DNA of 64,000 nt, taken from positions 49,222-113,221 of the forward strand of contig JARVJP010000008.1 of assembly GCA_029776065.1 (NCBI GenBank). The letters run 5' to 3'. A model generated the notes under the pieces. The model worked only from the letters and a program-made list of their open reading frames with translations, did not search any database and had not been told where the DNA came from. The stretch is from Nitrososphaeria archaeon (GTDB lineage Archaea > Thermoproteota > Nitrososphaeria > JACIWG01). Numbering within the stretch: the stretch's first letter is position 1; each line of letters starts with the position of its first letter. Positions 1-8,871 of the stretch are shown here, one piece after another. Both the position numbers and the translations under genes were made by a program.

Positions 1-1
1 T

Positions 2-685
2 ATTGGATTCGTATTTGGCATACTGAGTATATATGGTAGAGCAGATCAAGTTATAACTGGAATAGGGATAAATGTTTTTGCACTAGGATTTATACCATAC
101 CTCTTTATGGTCATTTGGGGTGTTCCTGGAATTCGCGTAGTACCAGCAGAGTTGCATGTTCCAGCCTTTTCAATCTTCCTGTTCCGCGTTCACATAGTGA
201 CCATTATTGCTATTGTAGTGGCTCTTTTCAGCTACTACATGTTAAACATGACACCATTAGGTCTAAGGATAAAGGCAGCAGGCGAACAGCCAACTGCCCT
301 TGACGTTGCTGGTGTTAGAGTTGATAGAATAAGACTGTTCGCAGCAATATTTGGAGGAGCCCTCTGCGGCTTAGGGGGATCTTTCATGTCCATAGGGTGG
401 TTTGGGAGCGCAGTAAAGGAGATATCAGCGGGTAGAGGGTTCATCGCCCTAGCATGTGTTGTCTTCTCAGGCCTCGAGCCCCTTCTGGCCTTAGCGGGGG
501 CATTTATCTTCGGTCTTGCAGGTGGGTTTGCAACGACAATAGCAATCACACCAGGGATCAAGGAAACGATACCATTCTATTTCGTTAACATGATACCTTA
601 CATTACAACACTTTTTGTGGTAACAGTCGCCATTGGTAAAAAGAGGTTTCCAAAAGAAAGTGGGAAACCATATAGAAGAGAGTAG
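2..685 (+). CDS. Nucleoside-type ABC transporter permease (5' partial)
   Basis: The reading frame is open from the first bases of the window, so the start lies upstream and only the C-terminal 227 residues are visible. It belongs to the branched-chain-amino-acid/simple-sugar permease superfamily, and the conserved loop GLRIKAAGEQPTALDVAGV followed by the AGRGFIALA segment is typical of the BmpA-linked nucleoside importers (YufQ type). Several hydrophobic helices are evident. In that family it forms half of the membrane channel with a second permease and a YufO-type ATPase, which should lie to the left. Substrate (nucleoside or another furanoside) is inferred from family only. The next gene is on the other strand, so this ends a rightward operon. 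Confidence 0.85.
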   Translation: MGFVFGILSIYGRADQVITGIGINVFALGFIPYLFMVIWGVPGIRVVPAELHVPAFSIFLFRVHIVTIIAIVVALFSYYMLNMTPLGLRIKAAGEQPTALDVAGVRVDRIRLFAAIFGGALCGLGGSFMSIGWFGSAVKEISAGRGFIALACVVFSGLEPLLALAGAFIFGLAGGFATTIAITPGIKETIPFYFVNMIPYITTLFVVTVAIGKKRFPKESGKPYRRE

Positions 686-788
686 ACAATAAAATAGTTT
701 TTGACAACCTTTATGATTAAACCTTTACAACCATCTATTAGTTGCTTCTACTTGGACGCATCCCCTGTTCAATTGACAATCTAATAGG

Positions 789-2024
789 TTAAGATAACCC
801 TGTTATAGTTAGAATTTCATCTAATTTTATATCTTTTGGAATGCATGGGAAGTCTCCGAAGATTTGTCTCACATCTGTAACATCCTTTAATCCCGAACCA
901 GTGACAACTATAACAATCTTTTGATCAGCATCTACCTTTCCCTTGTCGACCAGTCTTCTTAAACCGGCGAGTGAGGCTGCGGCACCAGGTTCTACGAATA
1001 AGCCCTCTGTTTTCCCGAGGGTTGCGACCGCTTCTAAGATTTCTTCATCGCTTACATCAACGAATTCGCCTTTGACTTCTCTTACCGCCTTTAAAACGTC
1101 CCTTTGCTCTAGGGGATCTGAAACCTTCAAAGATTTTGCTATCGTTTGAGGATCTTCTACAGGTTGAACCTCCTTTAACCCTTCACTAAATGCCTTAACA
1201 TAGGGTGCTGAACCAGAAGCTTGAACCCCTATTATTTTTGGTAGGTGTTCAGCCATCCCCAAGTTTGATAGTTCTTTTAGGGACTTCCAAGTCCCCAAAA
1301 CATGTCCTCCCCCTCCTGTTGGTATTAATATTGTGTCAGGTAACGTTCTCTCCATTTGTTCAAAGACTTCTAAGATGGTTGTTTTCCAACCTTCAAGTGT
1401 GAAAGGTTTTAAATCCCAACCTGCTGAAATAATGTCCTTCTCCTTAGAAAGCTGTATTGAAAGCCTTCGGCAATCATCGAATATTCCTTTTACTCTAATT
1501 GTTTTTCCACCGTAGGCGGCTATCATAACCATCTTCTCGTCTGGTGTATCCTCTGGAACTAGAACAAGGCATTTAATGCTTGAAAGCGTACAAGCTCTTG
1601 CTATGGCTGAGGCGAAGTTACCACTTGACGCAACGTTAACAGCTAGGTAGCCTAGCGTCTTCGCTGCAGACACCCCTATGACAGCGCCTCTGTCTTTAAA
1701 AGAGCCAGAAGGGTTTCTTGTCTCATCCTTGATGTAAAGGTTCTTTAAACCTAAAAGTCCTTCAAGTTTTCTCGCATGGACTAAAGGTGTGTTTCCAACA
1801 GTGTGGTCTATTATTTCCTCGGCTTCCAAGGGTAAGAGAGAGCAGTATCTTAGGATTGAGTGAACGTATCTTGTTAATGGAAACTCTTTAGGTTGGGGGT
1901 ATCTTATTTGGAATAAAGCTGATGGATAACCGCATATTGGGCAATCCGATCTAAAGCCTTTAACATCCTTTTTATATCCACACGTTGGGCATTCTAAAAA
2001 GAGGTCTCTCCTCAAACATTTCAC
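789..2024 (-). CDS. thrC: Threonine synthase-like PLP enzyme
   Basis: 411 residues, fold-type II PLP enzyme. An N-terminal zinc ribbon (Cys12, Cys15, Cys28, Cys31) is followed by the PLP lysine in the motif NPSGSFKDRGA (Lys110) and a glycine-rich phosphate loop (PTGGGGHVLG). Threonine synthase converts O-phosphohomoserine to threonine. The GTG start shares one base with the stop of the upstream aminotransferase gene (TAGTG), so the two are probably translationally coupled. Neighbouring aminotransferase, sugar kinase and alcohol dehydrogenase are not threonine-pathway genes, so a related beta-elimination or replacement reaction on a phosphorylated hydroxy-amino acid is also possible. Confidence 0.8.
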   Translation of the reverse strand: MKCLRRDLFLECPTCGYKKDVKGFRSDCPICGYPSALFQIRYPQPKEFPLTRYVHSILRYCSLLPLEAEEIIDHTVGNTPLVHARKLEGLLGLKNLYIKDETRNPSGSFKDRGAVIGVSAAKTLGYLAVNVASSGNFASAIARACTLSSIKCLVLVPEDTPDEKMVMIAAYGGKTIRVKGIFDDCRRLSIQLSKEKDIISAGWDLKPFTLEGWKTTILEVFEQMERTLPDTILIPTGGGGHVLGTWKSLKELSNLGMAEHLPKIIGVQASGSAPYVKAFSEGLKEVQPVEDPQTIAKSLKVSDPLEQRDVLKAVREVKGEFVDVSDEEILEAVATLGKTEGLFVEPGAAASLAGLRRLVDKGKVDADQKIVIVVTGSGLKDVTDVRQIFGDFPCIPKDIKLDEILTITGLS

Positions 2025-3169
2025 TAGCCTTTTCTAAAACCGATTCCATGTAATGTGTTTTCAAGGGCTATAGCGGTCTTTCTAACAAAGTCTTTGTTTG
2101 CAGTATAGCCCATATGGCCAATCCTAATTATCTTCTCGGAAAGTTCATCCATACCACCTGCGATTAATATTGAATAATCTTCTTTCATAGCTTGTCTTAT
2201 TTGCTTTCCTTGGAAGCCTTCTGGGACTTTAAAGGCTGTAACTGTAGGCGAAGCTAAGGTAGCATCTGGGAAAAGCTCTAACCTGATTTCTTCACCCATG
2301 TCTCGCATCATTTTAGCCACTTCTTCTGTTGCACTGAACCTGCTCTCCAACCCTTCTTCAAGCATTATCTTTAAGGATTCATTCAATCCAAGAATTAGGT
2401 GTGTTGGAGGGATAACAGGGAAGCTTCTTCTACCACGTAAAAGTAGACCGCCTCTCTCCTTTTTAACCCACATCTGCTTCCATCTAAGAAGGTCTAGTGT
2501 GAAGCTTTTTATGGTATTCCGTTTTAAAGCCTTCTCCCAAGCCTTCTTACTTACACTAACTATCGAAACACCCACTAAGCCTCCTAAAGCCTTCTGGGCG
2601 GCACTTATGCAAACATCCACGTTCCACTTATCTACAGGGACACTTGCACCGCCCATTGAGGAGATGGTGTCGACCAAAAATATCTTATCTAATCTTCTAG
2701 CAAGATTTCCAATTTCTTCAACTTCTTTGTTATATATTGCAGCTGTAGATGTCTCGTTATGGACAATAGCTATTTCTGAAATATCTTTATTTTCGTCTAG
2801 AGTCTTCTTCACCTCTTCCAAATCGATTTTCCCCCCCTTAGGAAAGGAAAGGGCTAAAACGTCTGCCCCATGTACCTTTAGGATATCAATTAACCAGTTT
2901 CCGAATGTTCCTGTTGTTATTGCTAAAACCTTGTCATTCCTTTCTATAAAGGATAGCGATGCGCATTCGATTCCTGTACGTCCTGAACCAGGCAGCATAA
3001 TTATGTCACTTTCTGTTTGGAAGACCCTTCTCAAAAGCTCCTCAGTTTCATCATATAATGAGATGAATTCTTGGTCGTAGTGATATATAGCTGGTCTTAG
3101 CATGGCTTTAATGACCCTTGGGTCTACTTCAGTAGGTCCTGGTGTCATTAAGAGTATCTTTTCACTCAT
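2024..3169 (-). CDS. Class V aminotransferase (serine/alanine-glyoxylate type)
   Basis: 381 residues of the AGXT/PucG group of fold-type I PLP enzymes. The N-terminus (LLMTPGPTEVDPRV) is the usual start of this family, the aspartate of FLVDTISSMGG stacks on PLP, and Lys193 in SAAQKALGG is the Schiff-base lysine. Members transfer the amino group of serine, alanine or ureidoglycine to glyoxylate or pyruvate. It is the first gene of a coupled pair with the threonine-synthase-like gene. Family assignment is firm; the amino donor is not determined. Confidence 0.85.
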   Translation of the reverse strand: MSEKILLMTPGPTEVDPRVIKAMLRPAIYHYDQEFISLYDETEELLRRVFQTESDIIMLPGSGRTGIECASLSFIERNDKVLAITTGTFGNWLIDILKVHGADVLALSFPKGGKIDLEEVKKTLDENKDISEIAIVHNETSTAAIYNKEVEEIGNLARRLDKIFLVDTISSMGGASVPVDKWNVDVCISAAQKALGGLVGVSIVSVSKKAWEKALKRNTIKSFTLDLLRWKQMWVKKERGGLLLRGRRSFPVIPPTHLILGLNESLKIMLEEGLESRFSATEEVAKMMRDMGEEIRLELFPDATLASPTVTAFKVPEGFQGKQIRQAMKEDYSILIAGGMDELSEKIIRIGHMGYTANKDFVRKTAIALENTLHGIGFRKG

Positions 3170-3216
3170 ATTTGCTATGGGGAGGTATTACTCTATTTAT
3201 GTTTTTAGGGTTGAGT

Positions 3217-4734
3217 TTAATGCCCTCTGAGTTTGATGAAGATGTCTTTTAACCTCAAGTAAGATTCTTTATAGATCGAATAGTACATGTCATACGTTTT
3301 TGCAAGTGTCGCATCAGGGGTCTCTTTCCCAATAGCTTTCACCATCACGTTTTTCGCGTCTTCTAAGTCTTTGTAAAATCCGATCGAATTCAGAAAGAGC
3401 ATTGTGTTCCCTAAAGCTGCACAATCTATAGGATTTTCTAAGAGTACGCCTTCAACCTTGAGGTTTGATGCAATCGTTTTCCTAAGTCGCATATTTCTAG
3501 CTCCTCCGCCACAAAATGCCAAATACTTAATTCTGATACCCATGTCATTAAGATATACTTCGTAATTTTCTCTTAAAGCGAAACTTACCCCCTCCAAAAT
3601 AGCTTTATACAGGTGTTCTACTCCATGGTTTATGTCTAGTCCAATAAACGCGGCTCTAGCAAGGGGATCAAGCAAAGGCGATCTCTCTCCAATAATATAA
3701 GGCAAGTACAGCAACCCCCCTGACCCCGCAGGAACGCTTTCGCTTTTTTTATTCAAAAACTCTACAACATCTTCTATCGACTTTGATGAAGTGTTTCTCA
3801 AGATCTTGTTTAAAAACCAATTGATAGAATAACCTGATACTGTTGTAGCAGACGAGTACCAATGGTTTTTTAGAGCATGGCATCTAACAGGAACTCTTAA
3901 CTTAGGATCTAACTTTAGCTCCTCCATTGTTAAATCTACTTCGGGTGCGGTACCGAGGTAAACGTCTCCAGTGCTATCCTTGATCGCACCTGCACCGTAT
4001 AACGTTGCAGCACAGTCCCCTGCCCCAACGGTGACTGGAATCCTTTTTATGCCGAGGTTGTCAGCAATGTCATCCTTTAACTCTCCCACAACTTCTGTAG
4101 ATTCCCTCACATCCACCATTTTGTCAGGTGAAATACCAGTTTCTTCAAGTATTTCGTAAATCCATTCCTTTTTCCGAATGTCGTAGGCCATGGTTGCAGA
4201 GGCATCGCTGTAGTCTGTAAATGGTGTGTCTCCTTCAACTAAGTTCTCGACTACGAAATCTTTGTGAGAAACGAATTTTCTTATCTTCTCATAAGCTTTT
4301 GGCTTGTGCCTTTTGTACCACATCATCTTCAAAAGTGTAGGAACAGGTGTTAGAGGGTTACCTGTCCTTTGATAGACAAAGATTTCGCCGAACCTTTCTC
4401 TAATAAATTCTGACTCTTCTAACGCTCTCATGTCAGAATAAAGTGGGATCCTATTTAGGGCTGCCATGCCCCATTTCTCAATTGGTACTAGTGTGCCTAC
4501 TGTTGCATCAATGCATAGGCCTTTAACCTCTTCCTTTGTATAATTCTTTTTGCAGAGGCGTTTTAGACATCTTAGAGCAGCGTTAACCCAATCGTGAGGA
4601 TTTTGTTCGACGATATTACCTGAGCTAAAATATGTTTCATATCTGGCCTTCGCACTTAAGAGAATTTTTCCTTCTGAATTGATTAAGTATCCTTTACACC
4701 CACTTGTTCCTAGGTCTAAAGATATAATTATCAA
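3217..4734 (-). CDS. FGGY-family carbohydrate kinase (xylulokinase-like)
   Basis: 505 residues, the usual length of FGGY kinases. The N-terminal phosphate loop DLGTSGCKG, the central GAGDCAATLYGAGA motif, and the C-terminal FCGGGARN adenine-binding motif are all present, so the ATP-dependent sugar kinase fold is complete. Start is a TTG next to the conserved IISLDLGTSG strand. It lies 47 bases upstream of the aminotransferase gene on the same strand and may be cotranscribed. With the nucleoside-type permease and the alcohol dehydrogenase nearby it could phosphorylate an imported pentose, ketose or polyol; the substrate is inferred only. Confidence 0.85.
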   Translation of the reverse strand: MIIISLDLGTSGCKGYLINSEGKILLSAKARYETYFSSGNIVEQNPHDWVNAALRCLKRLCKKNYTKEEVKGLCIDATVGTLVPIEKWGMAALNRIPLYSDMRALEESEFIRERFGEIFVYQRTGNPLTPVPTLLKMMWYKRHKPKAYEKIRKFVSHKDFVVENLVEGDTPFTDYSDASATMAYDIRKKEWIYEILEETGISPDKMVDVRESTEVVGELKDDIADNLGIKRIPVTVGAGDCAATLYGAGAIKDSTGDVYLGTAPEVDLTMEELKLDPKLRVPVRCHALKNHWYSSATTVSGYSINWFLNKILRNTSSKSIEDVVEFLNKKSESVPAGSGGLLYLPYIIGERSPLLDPLARAAFIGLDINHGVEHLYKAILEGVSFALRENYEVYLNDMGIRIKYLAFCGGGARNMRLRKTIASNLKVEGVLLENPIDCAALGNTMLFLNSIGFYKDLEDAKNVMVKAIGKETPDATLAKTYDMYYSIYKESYLRLKDIFIKLRGH

Positions 4735-4856
4735 GTAAGCTTTAGAAAAAAATAGATGTTATATATATTTATTCAATCATTAGGATAGCTAGCATCGACA
4801 TTCTCGAACCCTATTAAATTAAAGAAGGTGTAAATAAAAGGTATACTTCTCTGTTA

Positions 4857-6005
4857 CTATTTTATAGCTGGTCTCCCTTTGAAAGCCTTCTCAACTATGG
4901 CAGTTAGATCTTTCTCCTCCAACTTTACAGGATTATTTTCTAGATTTCTTCTGAACGATAACCCTTCTTGAACGATTTTATTCTTATCGTCAACCTTTAT
5001 TCCCAGCTCTCCTAAGCTCTTCGGCACGTCAACTTGGTTTAGAAGTTCACCTAATTTTTCTGTGAATTGTTCAGCAGGTGCACCGAGTTTGATTCCGTAG
5101 GAAAATTCTTCGATCCTTCCCTTAATAGACTCGATTTCGTAGTCTATAACATGCGGTAAGAACATAACCGTTGCAATACCGTGGGGAATATGGTACTTTG
5201 ACGATAAGTAGTACCCTAAGGCGTGAGCCGCGGTTGTTCCAGCAGTATTTATCGCAGCCCCTCCTAGACAGCTCGCATAGAGCATCCTCTCTTTAGCTTC
5301 TTCATCGCCATTGAACGCTTTAGGTAGGTATTCGAAGGTTATCTTTGCTGACTCAACAGCGAACATGTCAGAAAAGGGTGATCTTTTGTTGCTTGTGAAG
5401 GATTCGATGCAATGACATATCACATCAGCTCCTGTAGATGAAATAATGCTTTTAGTAAGGTACTTCAGCGTGTTGGCGTCTAGTAATGCGGCCTTCGGAA
5501 GAAGGGTGTCGCCTAGAACGGTCTTCTTCTTGCCTGTCTCGTCTTCAGTTATAATGGCGTATTTTGTCACCTCGCTCCCTGTTCCACATGTTGTAGGGAT
5601 CGCGATTATCGGGTACAATTCTTTGTCAACTACGTTTGGAAAGTAGTAGTCCCCTATCTTCCCACCTAACTTGGCCAAAAGAGATACAGCCTTAGCAGCG
5701 TCAATAACACTCCCACCTCCGAACGCGATTATTACATCACATCTGCTGTCGACGAAAAGCTCGTTTATCTTATTTACTCCCCTTTCTGTAGGGTTCATCT
5801 CAACTTCATCATAGAGGTAGACAGAGAGCTCGCGCTCGCTGATCTTATCAAGGATGTATTCTGTGAAGCCGTATTTTGTCGCGAATTCGCCCATCGTCAT
5901 CAAAAAACATTTCTTCCCATATTTTGAAGCCAATTCACCTATTTTTGATAGACAACCTCTCTCAAAGATAATTCTAGTCGGCAGGTAAAACTGGAATTTA
6001 TCCAA
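4857..6005 (-). CDS. Iron-containing alcohol dehydrogenase
   Basis: 382 residues, group III metal-dependent dehydrogenase. The NAD(P) motif GGGSVIDAAK lies near residues 95-105. Metal-ligand histidines are seen in VICHCIES and in AHALGYYL...YHIPHG. The family reduces aldehydes or oxidises alcohols and polyols with NAD(P). Start is TTG at 6005. The gap of about 120 bases to the kinase gene contains a TATA-like AT-rich stretch, so it may be separately transcribed. Substrate unknown; a sugar-alcohol or lactaldehyde-type role would fit the kinase next door. Confidence 0.85.
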   Translation of the reverse strand: MDKFQFYLPTRIIFERGCLSKIGELASKYGKKCFLMTMGEFATKYGFTEYILDKISERELSVYLYDEVEMNPTERGVNKINELFVDSRCDVIIAFGGGSVIDAAKAVSLLAKLGGKIGDYYFPNVVDKELYPIIAIPTTCGTGSEVTKYAIITEDETGKKKTVLGDTLLPKAALLDANTLKYLTKSIISSTGADVICHCIESFTSNKRSPFSDMFAVESAKITFEYLPKAFNGDEEAKERMLYASCLGGAAINTAGTTAAHALGYYLSSKYHIPHGIATVMFLPHVIDYEIESIKGRIEEFSYGIKLGAPAEQFTEKLGELLNQVDVPKSLGELGIKVDDKNKIVQEGLSFRRNLENNPVKLEEKDLTAIVEKAFKGRPAIK

Positions 6006-6099
6006 AAACGATCACATGAGAGCTTACAAGATTAAAGTTAAAAACATTTCCACTACAAAAGTTTTTATCTCTAATTTGTAAGTAAGAGTAGAGTGATAA

Positions 6100-6450
6100 T
6101 TGAACCTACCCGAGATAATCACATTAATTCATAAGGGGGATTACCAGAGTGCGATTACTCTTCTCGAGAAAAATGTAGAAGATAAAGGCAAATCTTCTCA
6201 AGAAAAGATCGAGTACTGTAGATGGTTAGCTGAATGCTACAAGAACATAGGTGATTATAAAATGAGCGGTGACTGGTATTTAGAAGCCGTCAAATACGTT
6301 CTAGCACAGCAATTAGATGTGAAGATCAAAGCTAAGCAAGGTGTCCCATTCTGTGAGAAAGCTTTAGAACAGTATAGAGAAGGCGGTGACGCTATCGACG
6401 TCCTAGAGGCCACTAAGTTGAAACATAAGTTAATAGAACTCTCTAGATAG
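6100..6450 (+). CDS. Small TPR-like helical protein
   Basis: 116 residues starting at TTG. The chain looks like about two and a half tetratricopeptide-type helical hairpins: GDYQSAITLLEKNVED, then EYCRWLAECYKNIGDYKMSG, which has the alternating small and aromatic residues of TPR helices A and B. A TATA-like element (gtttttatct near 6061-6070) lies about 35 bases upstream. No catalytic motif is present, and a protein-binding adaptor role is inferred. Its 3' end touches the relic of a gamma-glutamyltranspeptidase gene on the other strand. Confidence 0.65.
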   Translation: MNLPEIITLIHKGDYQSAITLLEKNVEDKGKSSQEKIEYCRWLAECYKNIGDYKMSGDWYLEAVKYVLAQQLDVKIKAKQGVPFCEKALEQYREGGDAIDVLEATKLKHKLIELSR

Positions 6451-6790
6451 GCTCATGTTGCCTGCCCGATCGGATATCATTCCCTCTAATATCGCACGAA
6501 GCCCACTTAACACCCTTCTTCACTAGAACCATCTGTGCAATGCCTAACTTCCAATGGTAAGGAGTTCTATGAACTTTATATCCATCTGATAGTATAGTGC
6601 AATAAATCTTCGCCCAAACCACCCATATGTGGGCTCACAACAGATAACGCAAAGCTTGTCGCCACTGCGGCGTCAACGGTATTTCATCATGAATCAAGGG
6701 CATCAACCCCAAACTTCGAGGCAAGGTGATGTTCACTGGCTACAACATCCTTCCTTGGAATAAAGGGAGCCTTAACACCATGCTTAAAAC
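6443..6790 (-). pseudogene. Gamma-glutamyltranspeptidase relic with internal deletion
   Basis: Translating the minus strand gives the family N-terminus: IPRKDVVASEHHLASKFG, then, after two consecutive TGA codons where the family has GGN, the stretch NTVDAAVATSFALSVVSPH and MGGLG. After a short interruption and a frame change it gives a C-terminus-like piece: TPYHWKLGIAQMVL, then VKWASCDIRGND, which corresponds to the end of these Ntn-hydrolases (usually about 530 residues). Around 400 codons between the two ends, including the catalytic threonine, are missing. This is a dead gene: two stops plus a large internal deletion. The family identification rests on pattern memory, not on a search. Confidence 0.7.
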
Positions 6791-6906
6791 TCCTACAAAT
6801 TATTAATTAAATATTAACTGGTTAGAAGTAAAAGTTGGATATAAGTGATAAGGCGCATTTGAATTTGATTCTACAATCTATAATAAAAAAGTGAAGGAAT
6901 AGATGT

Positions 6907-7053
6907 TTATTGCAGTTTTTTTCCTACAACAAACATCTTAGTACCACAAACAGCACATACGCCTTGAACAGCAGGCTTTCCATTTTTCAAAGTCGTCTCA
7001 GTGGCATTTTTCATTTCTCTTTTAGTTTTACATTTGACGCAGAAGCCTTCCAT
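6907..7053 (-). CDS. 48-residue zinc-ribbon protein (DUF5679-like)
   Basis: A short gene with an ATG at 7053 and TAA at 6907-6909, preceded by a good archaeal ribosome-binding site (ggtgag, 5 bases before the ATG). The product has two CxxC-type knuckles, FCVKCKTKREM and GVCAVCGTKMF, at residues 5-8 and 33-36, which would bind one zinc ion. The sequence around KNGKPAVQGVCAVCGTK matches what I know of the small DUF5679 family, found widely in archaea and some bacteria with no known function. A nucleic-acid or ribosome-associated role is inferred from the fold alone. Confidence 0.8.
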   Translation of the reverse strand: MEGFCVKCKTKREMKNATETTLKNGKPAVQGVCAVCGTKMFVVGKKLQ

Positions 7054-7196
7054 GTCGCTCACCAATGGCTTGGAGCCTTTAATATATAAAGAAGATTTCT
7101 CTAGTGAAAACTCTATAACATTTCAAAATCTTAACATCTTTACTTCATAAATTTGGGTGGGAAATAATTTATAAGACCCATTTATTATATATCACA

Positions 7197-7802
7197 TTGC
7201 GTCTCCACCTCCATAAGAAAGCAATTCGTTGCTTTGGGATAGCTGAAAGCTTTAGGAAGGGTGCTCTCCCAAATTCCATACTCGCAGGAGTTGTGATGAG
7301 AAGTGATTTCATCATCGATGGCTTCTCCTTTGGGAGGGCGACACTAGGCGGCAACGACGCAACCAACGCTATAGTGCTGATGTTTAAAGGATTGCATAGA
7401 AAGGATGTCAACTTTCTAATGGTTGGGGGTAGCATTGTAAGCCTTTTCAACATAATAGACGTAGACGGGCTTTATAGCACCATCTCCATTCCTGTTATCT
7501 CAATAACCTACCATCCGTCGGAAGGCTTAGAGGATCATTTAAAACATCATTTTCCCTTTGACCAAGGTAAGGTCGAAGCCTATAAGCGTCTAGGAGATAG
7601 AGAATGTATAACACTGCACACAGGGAAACAAGTCTTCATAAGATGTGCAGGGATAGGCAAAGATGAAGCGAAAGAGGCAGTAGACCGGTTTACATTACAG
7701 GGTGGTGTACCAGAACCGATCAAGGTGGCAAAGCTGATATCTCGTGCGATGTTGAACTACCTTTCTAACGGCAGTACCTTAGGTAGTCCCGACCATACAT
7801 GA
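7197..7802 (+). CDS. DUF99 family protein (endonuclease V-like fold)
   Basis: 201 residues of the archaeal DUF99 family, which resembles endonuclease V in fold. The conserved opening KKAIRCFGIAESFRKG, the ILAGVVMRSDFIIDGF strand and the MVGGSIVSLFNIID segment are characteristic. Start TTG at 7197 lies about 25 bases after a TATA-like aatttataag element, which suggests an almost leaderless transcript. Its last 38 bases overlap the 3' end of the convergent DNA glycosylase gene. A nucleic-acid repair or processing role is plausible from fold and neighbour but is not shown. Confidence 0.85.
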   Translation: MRLHLHKKAIRCFGIAESFRKGALPNSILAGVVMRSDFIIDGFSFGRATLGGNDATNAIVLMFKGLHRKDVNFLMVGGSIVSLFNIIDVDGLYSTISIPVISITYHPSEGLEDHLKHHFPFDQGKVEAYKRLGDRECITLHTGKQVFIRCAGIGKDEAKEAVDRFTLQGGVPEPIKVAKLISRAMLNYLSNGSTLGSPDHT

Positions 7803-8694
7803 ATATGTAGAGTTGAGCGTATCCTGCGTATTCCCCAAAGACTTTTCTTGCGCTATTAGCCAACTTAAGATATAATCCTTTGTCAAGTCTATTCTTAAGG
7901 CAAAGTCTCTCAAAATAATATTTCGATTCCTCTTCTGGCAAAAGTTTATCAAAAGCGGTTGTATAAACTCTTGAAACCCAAACATCTATGGGAAAGGCTT
8001 CCATCTTTTCGAAGCCATAAAGAAGTATGCAATCAGCAACCTTAGGCCCAACTCCAATTAGTTTCATATTACCCGCCACCATCTCGTTCCAGGCATTCAC
8101 ATAACTCATCTCCTTAATCTTGTTGATATAGTCCACATCTTCTTTGAGCGCTTTTGAAGCCTCAAGTAGGTACTTAGCTCTATATCCAAGCCCCACTCTT
8201 AAGAGCTCGTTGACATTTGAACGAGCTATTCTCCCAAATCTAGGGAACGTGTAGAAGGTTGTTCCATCAAGTTCAACTCTGTCACCAAATTTCCTTGACA
8301 GCTCAAAGATCATCCTTTCGATGGCAGGTATATTCTTGTTCTGCGCGCATAAGTAACTCAAGATGGTGTTCGATGGATCTTGCCTGAAGATCCGAACCGC
8401 CGAATATCTTGAAATAGCACTTCTCATGAACAAGTTTAACGCTAACCTTTTATCAACATCTTTTTTCTTGTCCTTTAGTCCTAAAAAGTGGATAATTTCT
8501 TTTTCACTTATCTCTTTAGAAGCATGGATTTTGAGCCTATCACTGATCTGACTTAACCTGAGCACTACATCGTCATATGGTCCATACCAGTAACTATCCA
8601 TTTTTCTCCACCCAAAAATTTGACCACTCTTAAAACAATAGTCCAAACTAAAGGAAGAGTATTTGCTTAAGTCTAATATTAACTCATTTACCAT
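7765..8694 (-). CDS. ogg: 8-oxoguanine DNA glycosylase/AP lyase (OGG family)
   Basis: 309 residues. An N-terminal OGG-type domain carries the conserved CFKSGQIFGWRK segment near residues 20-31, followed by the helix-hairpin-helix GPD domain. The hairpin motif IGVGPKVADCI supplies the catalytic lysine (Lys218), and the aspartate of FPIDVWVSRV (Asp237) is the second catalytic residue, matching Lys249/Asp268 of human OGG1. It removes 8-oxoguanine from DNA and nicks the abasic site. The gene runs toward DUF99 with a 38-base tail-to-tail overlap. A divergent promoter region separates it from the transporter gene on its other side. Confidence 0.92.
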   Translation of the reverse strand: MVNELILDLSKYSSFSLDYCFKSGQIFGWRKMDSYWYGPYDDVVLRLSQISDRLKIHASKEISEKEIIHFLGLKDKKKDVDKRLALNLFMRSAISRYSAVRIFRQDPSNTILSYLCAQNKNIPAIERMIFELSRKFGDRVELDGTTFYTFPRFGRIARSNVNELLRVGLGYRAKYLLEASKALKEDVDYINKIKEMSYVNAWNEMVAGNMKLIGVGPKVADCILLYGFEKMEAFPIDVWVSRVYTTAFDKLLPEEESKYYFERLCLKNRLDKGLYLKLANSARKVFGEYAGYAQLYIFMYGRDYLRYCR

Positions 8695-8835
8695 CTTTAT
8701 TACCTAATCATTATGCTAATTGAACATATGGGGTTGTCATTTGACTAACCATCCACACTGTATAGACTTATGTTTAAAAAATATTACCAACTTCGAAGAC
8801 AATAAGAATTAGAGAGCATGAGACAGAATCACCTC

Positions 8836-8850
8836 TTAAATATTTAAATC
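8836..8850 (+). promoter_or_regulatory. TATA-like promoter element of the ArsB/NhaD gene
   Basis: The run ttaaatatttaaatc fits an archaeal TATA box. Counting about 25 bases downstream gives a transcript start near 8866, just before ATG 8872, which argues for a leaderless or near-leaderless messenger from that ATG. Confidence 0.5.
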
Positions 8851-8871
8851 GTTTCCCCCTTTATGGTTGTC

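Noticed and set aside
2298..3080. Long plus-strand open frame of about 260 codons
   Set aside because: It is the exact antisense shadow of the aminotransferase, with a Ser/Leu-rich composition and no ribosome-binding site or promoter.
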